5,297 nucleotides of DNA, taken from positions 1-5,297 of the forward strand of contig JAUYEO010000230.1 of NCBI GenBank assembly GCA_030689795.1, given 5' to 3'. Shown piece by piece: positions 1 to 5,297 of this stretch. The notes beneath the pieces are model-generated. The model saw nothing but the letters and a program-made list of their open reading frames with translations. It did not search any database and had not been told where the DNA came from. Made by a program: the position numbers and the translations under genes. Within the stretch, counting starts at the first letter, position 1, and each line of letters begins with the position of its first letter. The DNA is from Desulfobacterales bacterium. GTDB lineage: Bacteria > Desulfobacterota > Desulfobacteria > Desulfobacterales > RPRI01.

Positions 1-2
1 TA

Positions 3-91
3 GATTTTTAAAGAACTGAGCGTTAAAAATCACAAGCTGTTTGAGGGCGTTAGCCCGAGTTCTTGTGATTTAGCGAAGTCATTTAAAAATC
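3..91. repeat. Nested palindromic intergenic element (three stacked inverted repeats)
   Basis: Three inverted repeats share nearly the same centre. GATTTTTAAA (3-12) is a perfect 10-base match to the complement of 82-91. AAATCACAAG (27-36) matches 62-71 perfectly. An apical GGGC-GTTA-GCCC hairpin sits at 45-56. Together they could fold as one long, interrupted stem in RNA or as a cruciform in DNA. TTAAAAATC occurs twice as a direct repeat (23-31 and 83-91), so the outer arm 4-11 can also pair with 23-30, giving a competing small hairpin. No T-run follows 91 closely, so this does not look like a standard intrinsic terminator. I infer a dispersed palindromic (MITE- or REP-like) element; copy number elsewhere in the genome is unknown. 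Confidence 0.6.
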
Positions 92-99
92 CCCAAAAA

Positions 100-162
100 G
101 CTCATTAAGTGAGCATATTTCGACTTTTTACGAGTCCATCAAATTTGACGCCTTCGAAAAAG
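100..162. repeat. Further short palindromes between the nested element and the operon
   Basis: Three small symmetric motifs lie here. GCTCA (100-104) pairs with TGAGC (110-114) around a five-base loop. TCAAATTTGA (139-148) is a perfect 10-base palindrome. CTTTTTACGAG (124-134) and CTTCGAAAAAG (152-162) form an imperfect stem with six outer A-T/G-C pairs around that palindrome. No open reading frame of note crosses this stretch on either strand. It is probably the continuation of the upstream repeat element, and the A/T-rich hairpins could influence transcription into the operon, but no function is demonstrated. TTGACG at 145-150 resembles a -35 box but has no good -10 partner. Confidence 0.4.
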
Positions 163-189
163 CACTTTTTTTACCACTAAAGCCACGAA

Positions 190-204
190 TCCACCTGAGG
201 CGGA
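190..204 (+). promoter_or_regulatory. Short hairpin overlapping the adaptor gene's ribosome binding site
   Basis: TCCACC (190-195) and GGCGGA (199-204) can pair around a TGA loop with one A-C mismatch. The 3' arm contains the first bases (GGA) of the purine-rich stretch 202-210 that serves as the ribosome binding site of the adaptor gene. Pairing would partly hide that site. Whether this is regulatory or only the edge of a repeat is not decidable here. Confidence 0.35.
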
Positions 205-210
205 GAAGGA
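202..210 (+). promoter_or_regulatory. Ribosome binding site of the adaptor gene
   Basis: GGAGAAGGA lies 13 bases before the ATG at 224, slightly far but purine-rich and the only good Shine-Dalgarno candidate. No in-frame ATG, GTG or TTG lies upstream within the nearby non-coding leader, which supports 224 as the start. Confidence 0.6.
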
Positions 211-223
211 TAAAAAAGAATAT

Positions 224-1147
224 ATGCCACTCTTAAAAATAGATTCCGGTATTCGTTATTTTAAAAAACTTATTTTATTCCTCATGCTTTTCGTCATCTG
301 CTCCTGCACCGAAGAGAAATCCGCTCATATGACCTTTTCAGGAATAATGGATGCAGATATCACCCGTGTCAGCTCTCAGACGCACGGCATAATAAAGGAA
401 CTCAAAATTAATGAAGGAATGGAAGTCGGCCAAGGTCAGACCCTGGCAAACATAGAAACGGAAAGCCTCGGATACCAGCTCGAGCAGAATCGGTCGGCGA
501 TTGAAGAACTCGGTAATCAATACAACGCAACCCTTTCACAACTTGAAACAGCGAAAATCGAGAAAGAGAACATCGGCATAAAATACAACCGGTTTTCAGC
601 CCTTCTTCAATCAAAAGCGACTTCACAGCAGAATGTCGATGACCTCAAAACCCAGCTCGATGCGGCAAATGAGCGGATTAAGTCCATTCAGTCTTCAATG
701 GATGTCGTCATAAGCAAAAGAAAACAGGTTGAATCAGGGGCAAAGCTTATTAAAAAGCAGGTCAAAGACGCCACAATAACCTCTCCTTTTTCAGGAAGGG
801 TGCTCGTGCGTTATGTTGAAAAGGGAGAGCTCCTTGCCGCAGGAAGCCCCGTATGTGATATAGCCGACCTTTCCCTGCTCTGGACAAAGATCTATATTGA
901 AGAAAAAAACCTTCCTTTTATAAAACTCGGTCAGAATGTCCTGATAAAGATTGATGGAATTGATGATAAAACACTTGAAGGCCGGGTATCCTGGATTTCC
1001 GACAAATCGGAATTCACTCCAAAAACAATACTGACTGAAGAGACGAAAGCCTCTCTGGTATTTTCCGCAAAAATAATTGTACCGAACAATAACGGAATTT
1101 TAAAAATCGGCATGCCTGTGTCTGTTATTGTCCAGCGGCAGATATGA
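224..1147 (+). CDS. HlyD-family periplasmic adaptor subunit of ABC-2 exporter (YbhG-like), predicted lipoprotein
   Basis: This is a 307-residue membrane fusion (adaptor) protein expected to link the inner-membrane ABC pump to an outer-membrane channel. Residues 13-28 form a basic-then-hydrophobic signal peptide ending in I-C-S-C, a plausible lipobox with Cys28 as the lipidated residue. The first biotinyl-lipoyl half (about 40-78) contains the typical G-I-I-K-E-L-K-I-N-E-G-M-E-V-G-Q-G-Q pattern. A long alpha-helical hairpin, rich in Glu, Gln and Lys, spans about 80-178. The second lipoyl half starts at ITSPFSGRVL (185-194) and leads into the beta-barrel. The stretch EFTPKT (263-268) followed by LVF...KIIV and GMPVSV is characteristic of the YbhG type as I remember it. 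The length is close to E. coli YbhG (about 330). Its stop overlaps the start of the ATPase gene by ATGA, indicating translational coupling. Substrate unknown; family assignment is firm, orthology to YbhG likely. Confidence 0.92.
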   Translation: MPLLKIDSGIRYFKKLILFLMLFVICSCTEEKSAHMTFSGIMDADITRVSSQTHGIIKELKINEGMEVGQGQTLANIETESLGYQLEQNRSAIEELGNQYNATLSQLETAKIEKENIGIKYNRFSALLQSKATSQQNVDDLKTQLDAANERIKSIQSSMDVVISKRKQVESGAKLIKKQVKDATITSPFSGRVLVRYVEKGELLAAGSPVCDIADLSLLWTKIYIEEKNLPFIKLGQNVLIKIDGIDDKTLEGRVSWISDKSEFTPKTILTEETKASLVFSAKIIVPNNNGILKIGMPVSVIVQRQI

Positions 1148-2079
1148 TGCTTCCTATAATCAGCATTAAAAACTTTTCAAAATCATTCGGCGGAACAAAA
1201 GCGGTTGCAAGCCTTGACCTTGAAGTCGAAAAAGGCGAGCTGTTCGGACTGATAGGCCCTGATGGAGCCGGAAAGACCACAACCATAAGAACTCTTGTCA
1301 CGCTCATTTCCCCCGACTCGGGAGAAATTTTCGTAAACAATCTCGATGTCAAAAAGGATGTAAGGAAAATTAGAAGCATAACAGGCTATATGCCGCAAAG
1401 ATTTTCTTTATATCCGGATCTCTCAGTCAATCAGAACCTTGTTTTTTTCGCGAATCTCTTTGATGTTCCAAAAAGAGAAATAGCAGAGCGGAAAAAAAGA
1501 CTCTTTCAGTTCAGCAATCTGGAGCCGTTTGCCGGCAGGCTTGCAGGTCAGCTCTCCGGGGGAATGAAGCAGAAACTTGCCCTCTCCTGTACACTCATTC
1601 ACAATCCTGTTGTTCTTATTCTTGATGAACCAACAACCGGAGTCGATCCTGTTTCAAGAAACGAATTCTGGACAATTCTTAAGGAATTAAAGAAGGAAGG
1701 AGTCACTATTCTGGTGTCAACACCGTACATGGATGAAGCCGTAAAGTGCGATCGCGTGGCAATTATGCATGAAGGCATGGTGCTTGCCCGGGGAAAGCCT
1801 GAAACAATGACGGCTTCCTTCCAAAATCGTATTTATAAGCTTGCGGGACAGGATCTTATTAAACATATAAATTCAATAGCCCTGATTCCAGGGATTCTCT
1901 CGGTTCAATCATTCGGAGACAGCCTTCACCTCACTCTTCCGGATAACCAGGCGAAGGAAAATATCAGGGGAAAAATAAAAAATATTCTCGGCCGGAGTTT
2001 TCAAATGGAACCTGTCGAACCGTCGCTTGAAGATCTATTCATCGCTCTCATTGAAGGTAAAAGCCGGAATGGAAACTGA
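1144..2079 (+). CDS. ABC transporter ATP-binding protein 1 (equivalent of the N-terminal half of YbhF)
   Basis: This cytoplasmic ATPase of 311 residues would power the exporter as one half of a heterodimer with the next gene product. Visible motifs are Walker A GPDGAGKTT (38-46), Q-loop Gln85 in YMPQRFSLY, an intact signature LSGGMKQ (137-143), Walker B VLILDEP with Asp161 and Glu162, and a D-loop GVDP. The switch position reads STPYMDEA, so Pro194 replaces the usual His. Residues about 220-311 form an extra C-terminal domain ending PSLEDLFIALI, as in drug-export ABC-2 ATPases. In E. coli YbhF, as I recall it, the N-terminal half likewise has GPDGAGKTT, an intact LSGGMKQ and no switch His. 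The start uses ATG 1144 within the ATGA overlap; ATG 1147 is an equally possible start one codon later. No clear Shine-Dalgarno precedes it, consistent with coupling to the adaptor gene. The family is certain; the partner assignment is inferred. Confidence 0.95.
   Translation: MMLPIISIKNFSKSFGGTKAVASLDLEVEKGELFGLIGPDGAGKTTTIRTLVTLISPDSGEIFVNNLDVKKDVRKIRSITGYMPQRFSLYPDLSVNQNLVFFANLFDVPKREIAERKKRLFQFSNLEPFAGRLAGQLSGGMKQKLALSCTLIHNPVVLILDEPTTGVDPVSRNEFWTILKELKKEGVTILVSTPYMDEAVKCDRVAIMHEGMVLARGKPETMTASFQNRIYKLAGQDLIKHINSIALIPGILSVQSFGDSLHLTLPDNQAKENIRGKIKNILGRSFQMEPVEPSLEDLFIALIEGKSRNGN
2053..2058 (+). promoter_or_regulatory. Ribosome binding site deciding the start of ATPase 2
   Basis: GAAGGT lies 10 bases before ATG 2069 and inside the end of ATPase 1. 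It supports 2069 over the in-frame TTG at 2027, which would add 14 residues with no homology to ABC ATPases and has a weaker start codon. Confidence 0.6.
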
Positions 2080-2800
2080 GATCGCGGTCAGCGCATCAAA
2101 ATTGAGCCGTCACTTTGGAGCTTTCAAGGCTGTCGATGAAATCTCTTTTGACGTAAAAAAGGGGGAGATTTTCGGTTTCCTTGGCGCAAACGGAGCCGGC
2201 AAAACAACAGCCATAAAGATGCTCTGCGGCCTTTTAAAGCCGACGGAAGGAGAGGCTACCGTAGCCGGATTCAGCATAAGAACCGGCACCGCAATGATAA
2301 AAAAAAATATCGGTTACATGAGCCAGAAATTTTCACTGTACGAAGATCTGACCGTCAAAGAGAACATAGAGTTTTACGGCGGAATATACGGCCTGTCGAG
2401 GGAGGAAATCGCAAACAAAACAAGGCTGCTTCTTTCCGAGCTCAATCTTGAAAATATGCAGAATTCGCTCACAAGAGCTTTGCCCCTCGGGTGGAAACAG
2501 CGCCTTGCGTTAAGCGCTTCTCTGCTTCACGATCCCCCGATTATTTTTCTCGATGAGCCGACCGGCGGAGTAGATCCGATTTCACGCCGCAATTTCTGGA
2601 GGATAATATATGAAATAGCAAACCGGGGGAAAACAGTATTTGTGACGACCCATTACATGGATGAAGCCGAATACTGCAACAGGGTATCGATCATGCATAG
2701 AGGAAAAATAATCGAGCTCGGAACTCCGACAGGTCTTAAGCAGAAATACGACAAAACTACCATGCAGGATATTTTTATACATATTATTGGTCAGAACTAA
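2069..2800 (+). CDS. ABC transporter ATP-binding protein 2 (equivalent of the C-terminal half of YbhF)
   Basis: This second ATPase has 243 residues from ATG 2069 and overlaps the end of ATPase 1 by 11 bases in another frame. It shows Walker A GANGAGKTT (39-47), Q-loop Gln86 in YMSQKFSLY, Walker B IIFLDEP with Asp162 and Glu163, D-loop GVDP and a complete switch motif TTHYMDEA with His195. The signature position reads LPLGWKQ (138-144) instead of LSGGxxQ, so the signature Ser is absent. The C-terminus is short, ending after LGTPTGL and TMQDIFIHII, and lacks the extra domain of ATPase 1. E. coli YbhF's C-terminal half has, from memory, the closely similar LPLGFKQ and an intact His. It should pair with ATPase 1 to form one canonical and one degenerate ATP site. 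An in-frame TTG start at 2027 would give 257 residues and is less likely. Confidence 0.93.
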   Translation: METEIAVSASKLSRHFGAFKAVDEISFDVKKGEIFGFLGANGAGKTTAIKMLCGLLKPTEGEATVAGFSIRTGTAMIKKNIGYMSQKFSLYEDLTVKENIEFYGGIYGLSREEIANKTRLLLSELNLENMQNSLTRALPLGWKQRLALSASLLHDPPIIFLDEPTGGVDPISRRNFWRIIYEIANRGKTVFVTTHYMDEAEYCNRVSIMHRGKIIELGTPTGLKQKYDKTTMQDIFIHIIGQN

Positions 2801-2887
2801 TCAGCCGCGGATTCACACAGATGAACGCAGATAGATTTAAATACAAAGAAAAAATATCAGTGATGATCAGCGTAGATCTGCGGCTGA
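2801..2887. repeat. 87-base inverted-repeat element with 10-base phased subunits, inside the operon
   Basis: The element begins on the base after the ATPase 2 stop codon. The arms 2801-2832 and 2856-2887 are inverted copies matching at 23 of 32 positions, around a 23-base A-rich centre. Each arm starts TCAGC and then contains three decamers in a row that share CRCNGAT: CGCGGATTCA, CACAGATGAA and CGCAGATAGA on the left. On the minus strand from the right end they are CGCAGATCTA, CGCTGATCAT and CACTGATATT. It carries no open reading frame. It resembles, from memory, palindromic repeats beginning CCGCGGATT that are scattered through genomes of several environmental bacteria. It is probably a non-autonomous dispersed repeat that fell between cotranscribed genes; transcribed, it would form a long imperfect hairpin. 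Confidence 0.75.
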
Positions 2888-2903
2888 GTGATTACAAATT
2901 CAG

Positions 2904-4010
2904 ATGAAACTTAGAAGAATAATAAGCATAATCATTAAAGAATATACCCATATTTTCCGGGACTGGAGATCTCTTCTTATCATTATCCTGATGCCGGTTC
3001 TCATGATAATTCTTTACGGTTATGCCATCACGCTCGACATGAAAAACCTGACCTTCGCCGTGATTGATGATGCCAAAACTCCGGAAAGCAGGGAACTGAT
3101 ACGGGGTTTTACTGAAAGCCGTTTCTTTATACTCAAATATACGGATATAAAGCGCAATGAGATAGAATCATTGTTTAAAAAACGTTATATCCAGATGGCG
3201 CTTGTTATCCCCGGAGATTTTTCGGAAAGTCTCGTTTCAAACCGCATTACAAAAGTTCAGCTTATCGTTGATGCGGCCGATTCGAATGTCGGGACATTCA
3301 TAAACAATTACAGCAACCGGGTCGCACAGTTGTTTAACGAAAAGCTGAACAACCGGTCTCCCGGGATACTCGGCCTTGAACCCAGGATTCTTTTCAATCC
3401 CGATATGAAGAGCGCAAATTTTTTTGTGCCCGGCCTTGTCGCACTCATACTTCTTCTCATATGCTCTCTTCTGACATCCATTACCATAACCCGCGAGAAG
3501 GAGACAGGAACCCTCGAACAGATCCTTGTTTCGCCGGTCAACCCGATGGAAATCGTTGTAGGAAAAGTAATTCCGTACATCACCCTTGGTTTTTTCAATG
3601 GAATAATCATAATCATATTTGCCCGTCTCTTGTTCAAAGTGCCCATCAACGGAAGCCTGGCCCTGATCGCCGTGCTGTCGCTTATTTACATATTTGTCGC
3701 TTTAAGTTTCGGGCTGATGATTTCATCGGTCGCAAAAACACAGCAGATAGCTATGCTCGCAACACTCATGGCAACCGTTCTTCCTACTATAATGCTGAGC
3801 GGCTTTATTTTTCCGGTGGCAAGCATGCCCCTGCCGCTTCAATACATATCAAAAGCGGTGCCTGCCACCTATTTTCTTATAATCATCCGAGGCATAATGC
3901 TCAAAGGAATAGGACTTGCGGAACTCTGGCAGCATGCTGCCGCCTTATCGGGGATAGGGATGTTAATGCTCTCAATGGCAATTATACGGTTTAAAGTGAC
4001 CTTGGAGTAA
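2904..4010 (+). CDS. ABC-2 type transporter permease 1 (YbhS-like)
   Basis: This inner-membrane permease of 368 residues forms half of the translocation pore. The topology is typical of the ABC-2 permease (ABC2_membrane_3) family. A basic amphipathic N-terminus with K-E-Y-T-H-I-F-R-D (12-20) leads to helix 1 at about 24-44. A large extracytoplasmic domain follows at about 45-172. Five more helices lie at about 173-195, 222-244, 251-275, 283-305 and 345-362. The cytoplasmic loop after helix 2 carries TREKETGTLEQ (196-206), the conserved E-G-T element thought to contact the ATPases. MLSGFIFPVASMP (297-309) is the usual motif after helix 5. Length matches YbhS (about 377). No good Shine-Dalgarno precedes ATG 2904: the nearest purine run, GAGTG (2886-2890), is 13 bases away and overlaps the edge of the repeat. 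Operon position, before a second related permease, matches ybhS. Family certain; orthology likely. Confidence 0.94.
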   Translation: MKLRRIISIIIKEYTHIFRDWRSLLIIILMPVLMIILYGYAITLDMKNLTFAVIDDAKTPESRELIRGFTESRFFILKYTDIKRNEIESLFKKRYIQMALVIPGDFSESLVSNRITKVQLIVDAADSNVGTFINNYSNRVAQLFNEKLNNRSPGILGLEPRILFNPDMKSANFFVPGLVALILLLICSLLTSITITREKETGTLEQILVSPVNPMEIVVGKVIPYITLGFFNGIIIIIFARLLFKVPINGSLALIAVLSLIYIFVALSFGLMISSVAKTQQIAMLATLMATVLPTIMLSGFIFPVASMPLPLQYISKAVPATYFLIIIRGIMLKGIGLAELWQHAAALSGIGMLMLSMAIIRFKVTLE

Positions 4011-4016
4011 AAAGAC

Positions 4017-4020
4017 GGAG
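4017..4020 (+). promoter_or_regulatory. Ribosome binding site of permease 2
   Basis: GGAG stands 8 bases before ATG 4029, in the 18-base gap after the permease 1 stop. It is the clearest Shine-Dalgarno sequence in the operon and supports the start chosen. Confidence 0.7.
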
Positions 4021-4028
4021 TAACAAGG

Positions 4029-5153
4029 ATGCGTCAGATATTTTATCTTGTACAGAAAGAGTTCAGGCAGATCTTCCGGGACTTCTCTATGGTCAGAATC
4101 CTGTTTGTAGTCCCCCTCATTCAAATATTTATTTTAGGAAATGCCATAACGACCGATGTAAAAAATATAAAAGTCATTTTTCAGGATCAGGATAAAACTC
4201 CGTACAGCAGGGAGTTTATCAGCAAGTTTGTTCATTCGAAATATTTCATAATCACGGGATTTGAAGAGGATTACACCAGGCTTTCATCCTACCTTGATTC
4301 AGGGAAGGCAAGCCTCGCCATAATAATCCCCAGGCATTTCCAGCGCGACATTGTTCTTCAAAAAAAGCCGGATATCCAGCTTCTTGTTGATGGAGTGGAC
4401 GGGAATTCCGCCGGAGTATCGCTCGGATATATTACGGACATAGTGCAAAAATACCAGGAAAGGCTCATGGAATATTCACCGGAATTAAGCCTTCAGGTTA
4501 AAAACGTACGTAGGATTGAGATGGAACCGAGGTTCTGGTTCAATCCGAATCTTGAAAGCAAACTCTACATAGTGCCAGGAATCATCGCTCTCATTCTTCT
4601 CATAATAACCCTCTTTCTCACGAGCATGGGCATCGTGCGTGAAAAGGAAATCGGAACGCTGGAACAGCTCATGGTAACACCGATAAGGTCATATCAGCTT
4701 GTTATCGGCAAGATAATACCTTTCAGTATCCTCGGAATGTTGGAGATAATGATTTCAATGGGATTTGTCTACCTTATTTTCGGGATAGGAGTAAAAGGCA
4801 GCCTGCTGCTGCTTCTTTTTGAATCTTCAATATTTATTATTTCCACACTCGGACTTGGTATTTTTATTTCAACGATATCGGATACCCAGCAGCAGGCTCT
4901 GTTTGTCGCCTGGTTTTTCATGATATTTTCAATCCTTCTTTCAGGCTTTTTTATCCCCATCGCAAACATGCCCCCTGTAATTCAGCATATAACGCGCCTT
5001 AATCCGCTGCGGTATTATATAGTGATACTGCGGGAGATATACCTTAAGGGAACCTCAATAAAAGACCTTATACCCGAAACTCTCTCAATGGTTACATTCA
5101 GTACTTGCCTGTTCCTTGCCGCGGTAATCCGCTTCAGGAAAAAACTGGGATGA
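4029..5153 (+). CDS. ABC-2 type transporter permease 2 (YbhR-like)
   Basis: This second inner-membrane permease has 374 residues and is a paralogue of its neighbour. The N-terminus has the same K-E-F-R-Q-I-F-R-D pattern (10-18). Helix 1 lies at about 22-41, followed by an extracytoplasmic domain to about 178. Further helices lie at about 179-203, 229-251, 258-283, 290-312 and 349-366. The loop VREKEIGTLEQ (203-213) is the ABC-2 E-G-T element. SDTQQQALF (284-292), LLSGFFIPIANMP (303-315) and the later NPLRYY with EIYLKG resemble YbhR as I recall it (STQQQAF, LLSGYVSPVENMP, NPIRHF, QIYLKD). It should form a heterodimer with permease 1 above the two ATPases. It is the last gene on this strand; no terminator hairpin with a T-run is visible between its stop and the convergent gene. 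Confidence 0.94.
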   Translation: MRQIFYLVQKEFRQIFRDFSMVRILFVVPLIQIFILGNAITTDVKNIKVIFQDQDKTPYSREFISKFVHSKYFIITGFEEDYTRLSSYLDSGKASLAIIIPRHFQRDIVLQKKPDIQLLVDGVDGNSAGVSLGYITDIVQKYQERLMEYSPELSLQVKNVRRIEMEPRFWFNPNLESKLYIVPGIIALILLIITLFLTSMGIVREKEIGTLEQLMVTPIRSYQLVIGKIIPFSILGMLEIMISMGFVYLIFGIGVKGSLLLLLFESSIFIISTLGLGIFISTISDTQQQALFVAWFFMIFSILLSGFFIPIANMPPVIQHITRLNPLRYYIVILREIYLKGTSIKDLIPETLSMVTFSTCLFLAAVIRFRKKLG

Positions 5154-5164
5154 TGCAGGCGGCA

Positions 5165-5297
5165 CTATTGGCAGGCGTTCATTTCAATGGTTACATGCGC
5201 CAATTCCTGAATTCCATCTAATCTGCTCTTATACTCTTCAACGGCACGGGGATTTCCCGTGACTAATGACACTATACAGGCATATTTATTCTGCGCA
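5165..5297 (-). CDS. 3' end of a convergent gene; possible ferredoxin-like (NikR/CopG-type) regulatory C-terminus
   Basis: On the minus strand a frame is open from the window edge to a TAG at 5167-5165, giving 43 residues. It reads NKYACIVSLVTGNPRAVEEY, then KSRLDGIQELAHVTIEMNAC and a final Gln. The pattern is a hydrophobic strand, an amphipathic helix and a second strand, as in the last beta-alpha-beta unit of a small ferredoxin-like (ACT-like) regulatory domain. The Cys at the start of the first strand, a Gly seven residues later and the R-L-x-G...H spacing recall the metal-binding C-terminal domain of NikR. NapD-type and TM1266-type proteins have similar folds and cannot be excluded. It faces the operon tail to tail, 11 bases from the permease 2 stop. 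A 43-codon open frame can arise by chance, but the amphipathic pattern argues for a real gene. The start lies outside the window. Confidence 0.6.
   Translation of the reverse strand, partial: AQNKYACIVSLVTGNPRAVEEYKSRLDGIQELAHVTIEMNACQ

Noticed and set aside
145..173. Sigma-70 type promoter with TTGACG at 145-150
   Set aside because: At 16-18 bases spacing the downstream bases are only T-runs (TTTTTA or similar), a poor -10 box. I cannot support a promoter here.
2027..2068. Longer N-terminus of ATPase 2 from TTG 2027
   Set aside because: The added 14 residues do not resemble an ABC ATPase start and the codon is TTG. ATG 2069 has GAAGGT ten bases upstream and gives the expected N-terminus.
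2051..2080. Programmed frameshift fusing ATPase 1 and ATPase 2
   Set aside because: Going from the first frame to the second needs a +1 shift, and no convincing +1 site is present. The second gene has its own start and ribosome binding site.
3308..3649. 113-codon minus-strand open frame opposite permease 1
   Set aside because: It lies wholly antisense to the strongly supported permease, has no ribosome binding site or recognisable motif, and its basic composition reflects the complement of helix-coding codons.
3461..3994. 177-codon plus-strand open frame inside permease 1
   Set aside because: It overlaps permease 1 fully in another frame. Its translation is rich in His, Arg and Asn with no hydrophobic pattern or family signature, so it is a shadow frame.
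5155..5177. Direct repeat GCAGGCG at 5155-5161 and 5171-5177 as an attachment or target-site duplication
   Set aside because: Seven bases repeated once, with no element between them and the second copy in the convergent frame, is within chance expectation.
5245..5261. Hairpin CACGGG-GATTT-CCCGTG as a terminator of the operon
   Set aside because: The stem is perfect but lies within the convergent coding frame, about 90 bases past permease 2, and has no following T-run on the plus strand.
1..5297. CRISPR array, tRNA, rRNA, transposase or toxin-antitoxin genes
   Set aside because: I saw no regularly spaced repeats, no cloverleaf or rRNA motifs, and no open frame of these families on either strand.

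Overview
This window holds one five-gene, same-strand operon for an ABC-2 type exporter of the E. coli YbhG-YbhF-YbhS-YbhR kind. It is preceded by about 220 bases of palindrome-rich, gene-free DNA and followed by the 3' end of a convergent gene. The order is a periplasmic adaptor (HlyD/membrane fusion family, predicted lipoprotein), ATPase 1, ATPase 2, permease 1 and permease 2. A HlyD-type adaptor with a lipobox points to a Gram-negative host. Moderate GC, A/T-rich wobble positions and the style of the intergenic palindromes remind me of Desulfobacterota (Desulfobacteraceae-like). That placement rests on memory of similar repeats and is only a low-to-moderate inference.

Layout: 1-223 has no gene but carries nested inverted repeats (strongest at 3-91) and ends in a ribosome binding site. 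The adaptor (224-1147) overlaps ATPase 1 (1144-2079) by the four bases ATGA. ATPase 1 overlaps ATPase 2 (2069-2800, preferred start) by 11 bases. An 87-base palindromic repeat begins directly after the stop of ATPase 2 and fills most of the 103-base gap before permease 1 (2904-4010). Permease 2 (4029-5153) follows after 18 bases with a good ribosome binding site. A minus-strand frame of 43 residues ends 11 bases beyond permease 2 (5165-5297) and runs off the window; it looks like the C-terminus of a small regulatory-type protein.

How it works together: the two different ATPases should form a heterodimer under a heterodimer of the two six-helix permeases. The adaptor would link this inner-membrane pump to an outer-membrane channel, which is not encoded here. 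In E. coli YbhF the two ATPase halves are fused in one chain; here they are separate genes that keep the same asymmetry. ATPase 1 has an intact signature motif but Pro in place of the switch His. ATPase 2 has an intact switch His but a degenerate signature. Both defects therefore fall in the same composite ATP site, leaving one canonical and one degenerate site. The substrate cannot be read from the sequence.

I see no strong case for an entirely new system. The most unusual items are the decamer-phased palindrome inside the operon and the nested palindromes upstream of it.
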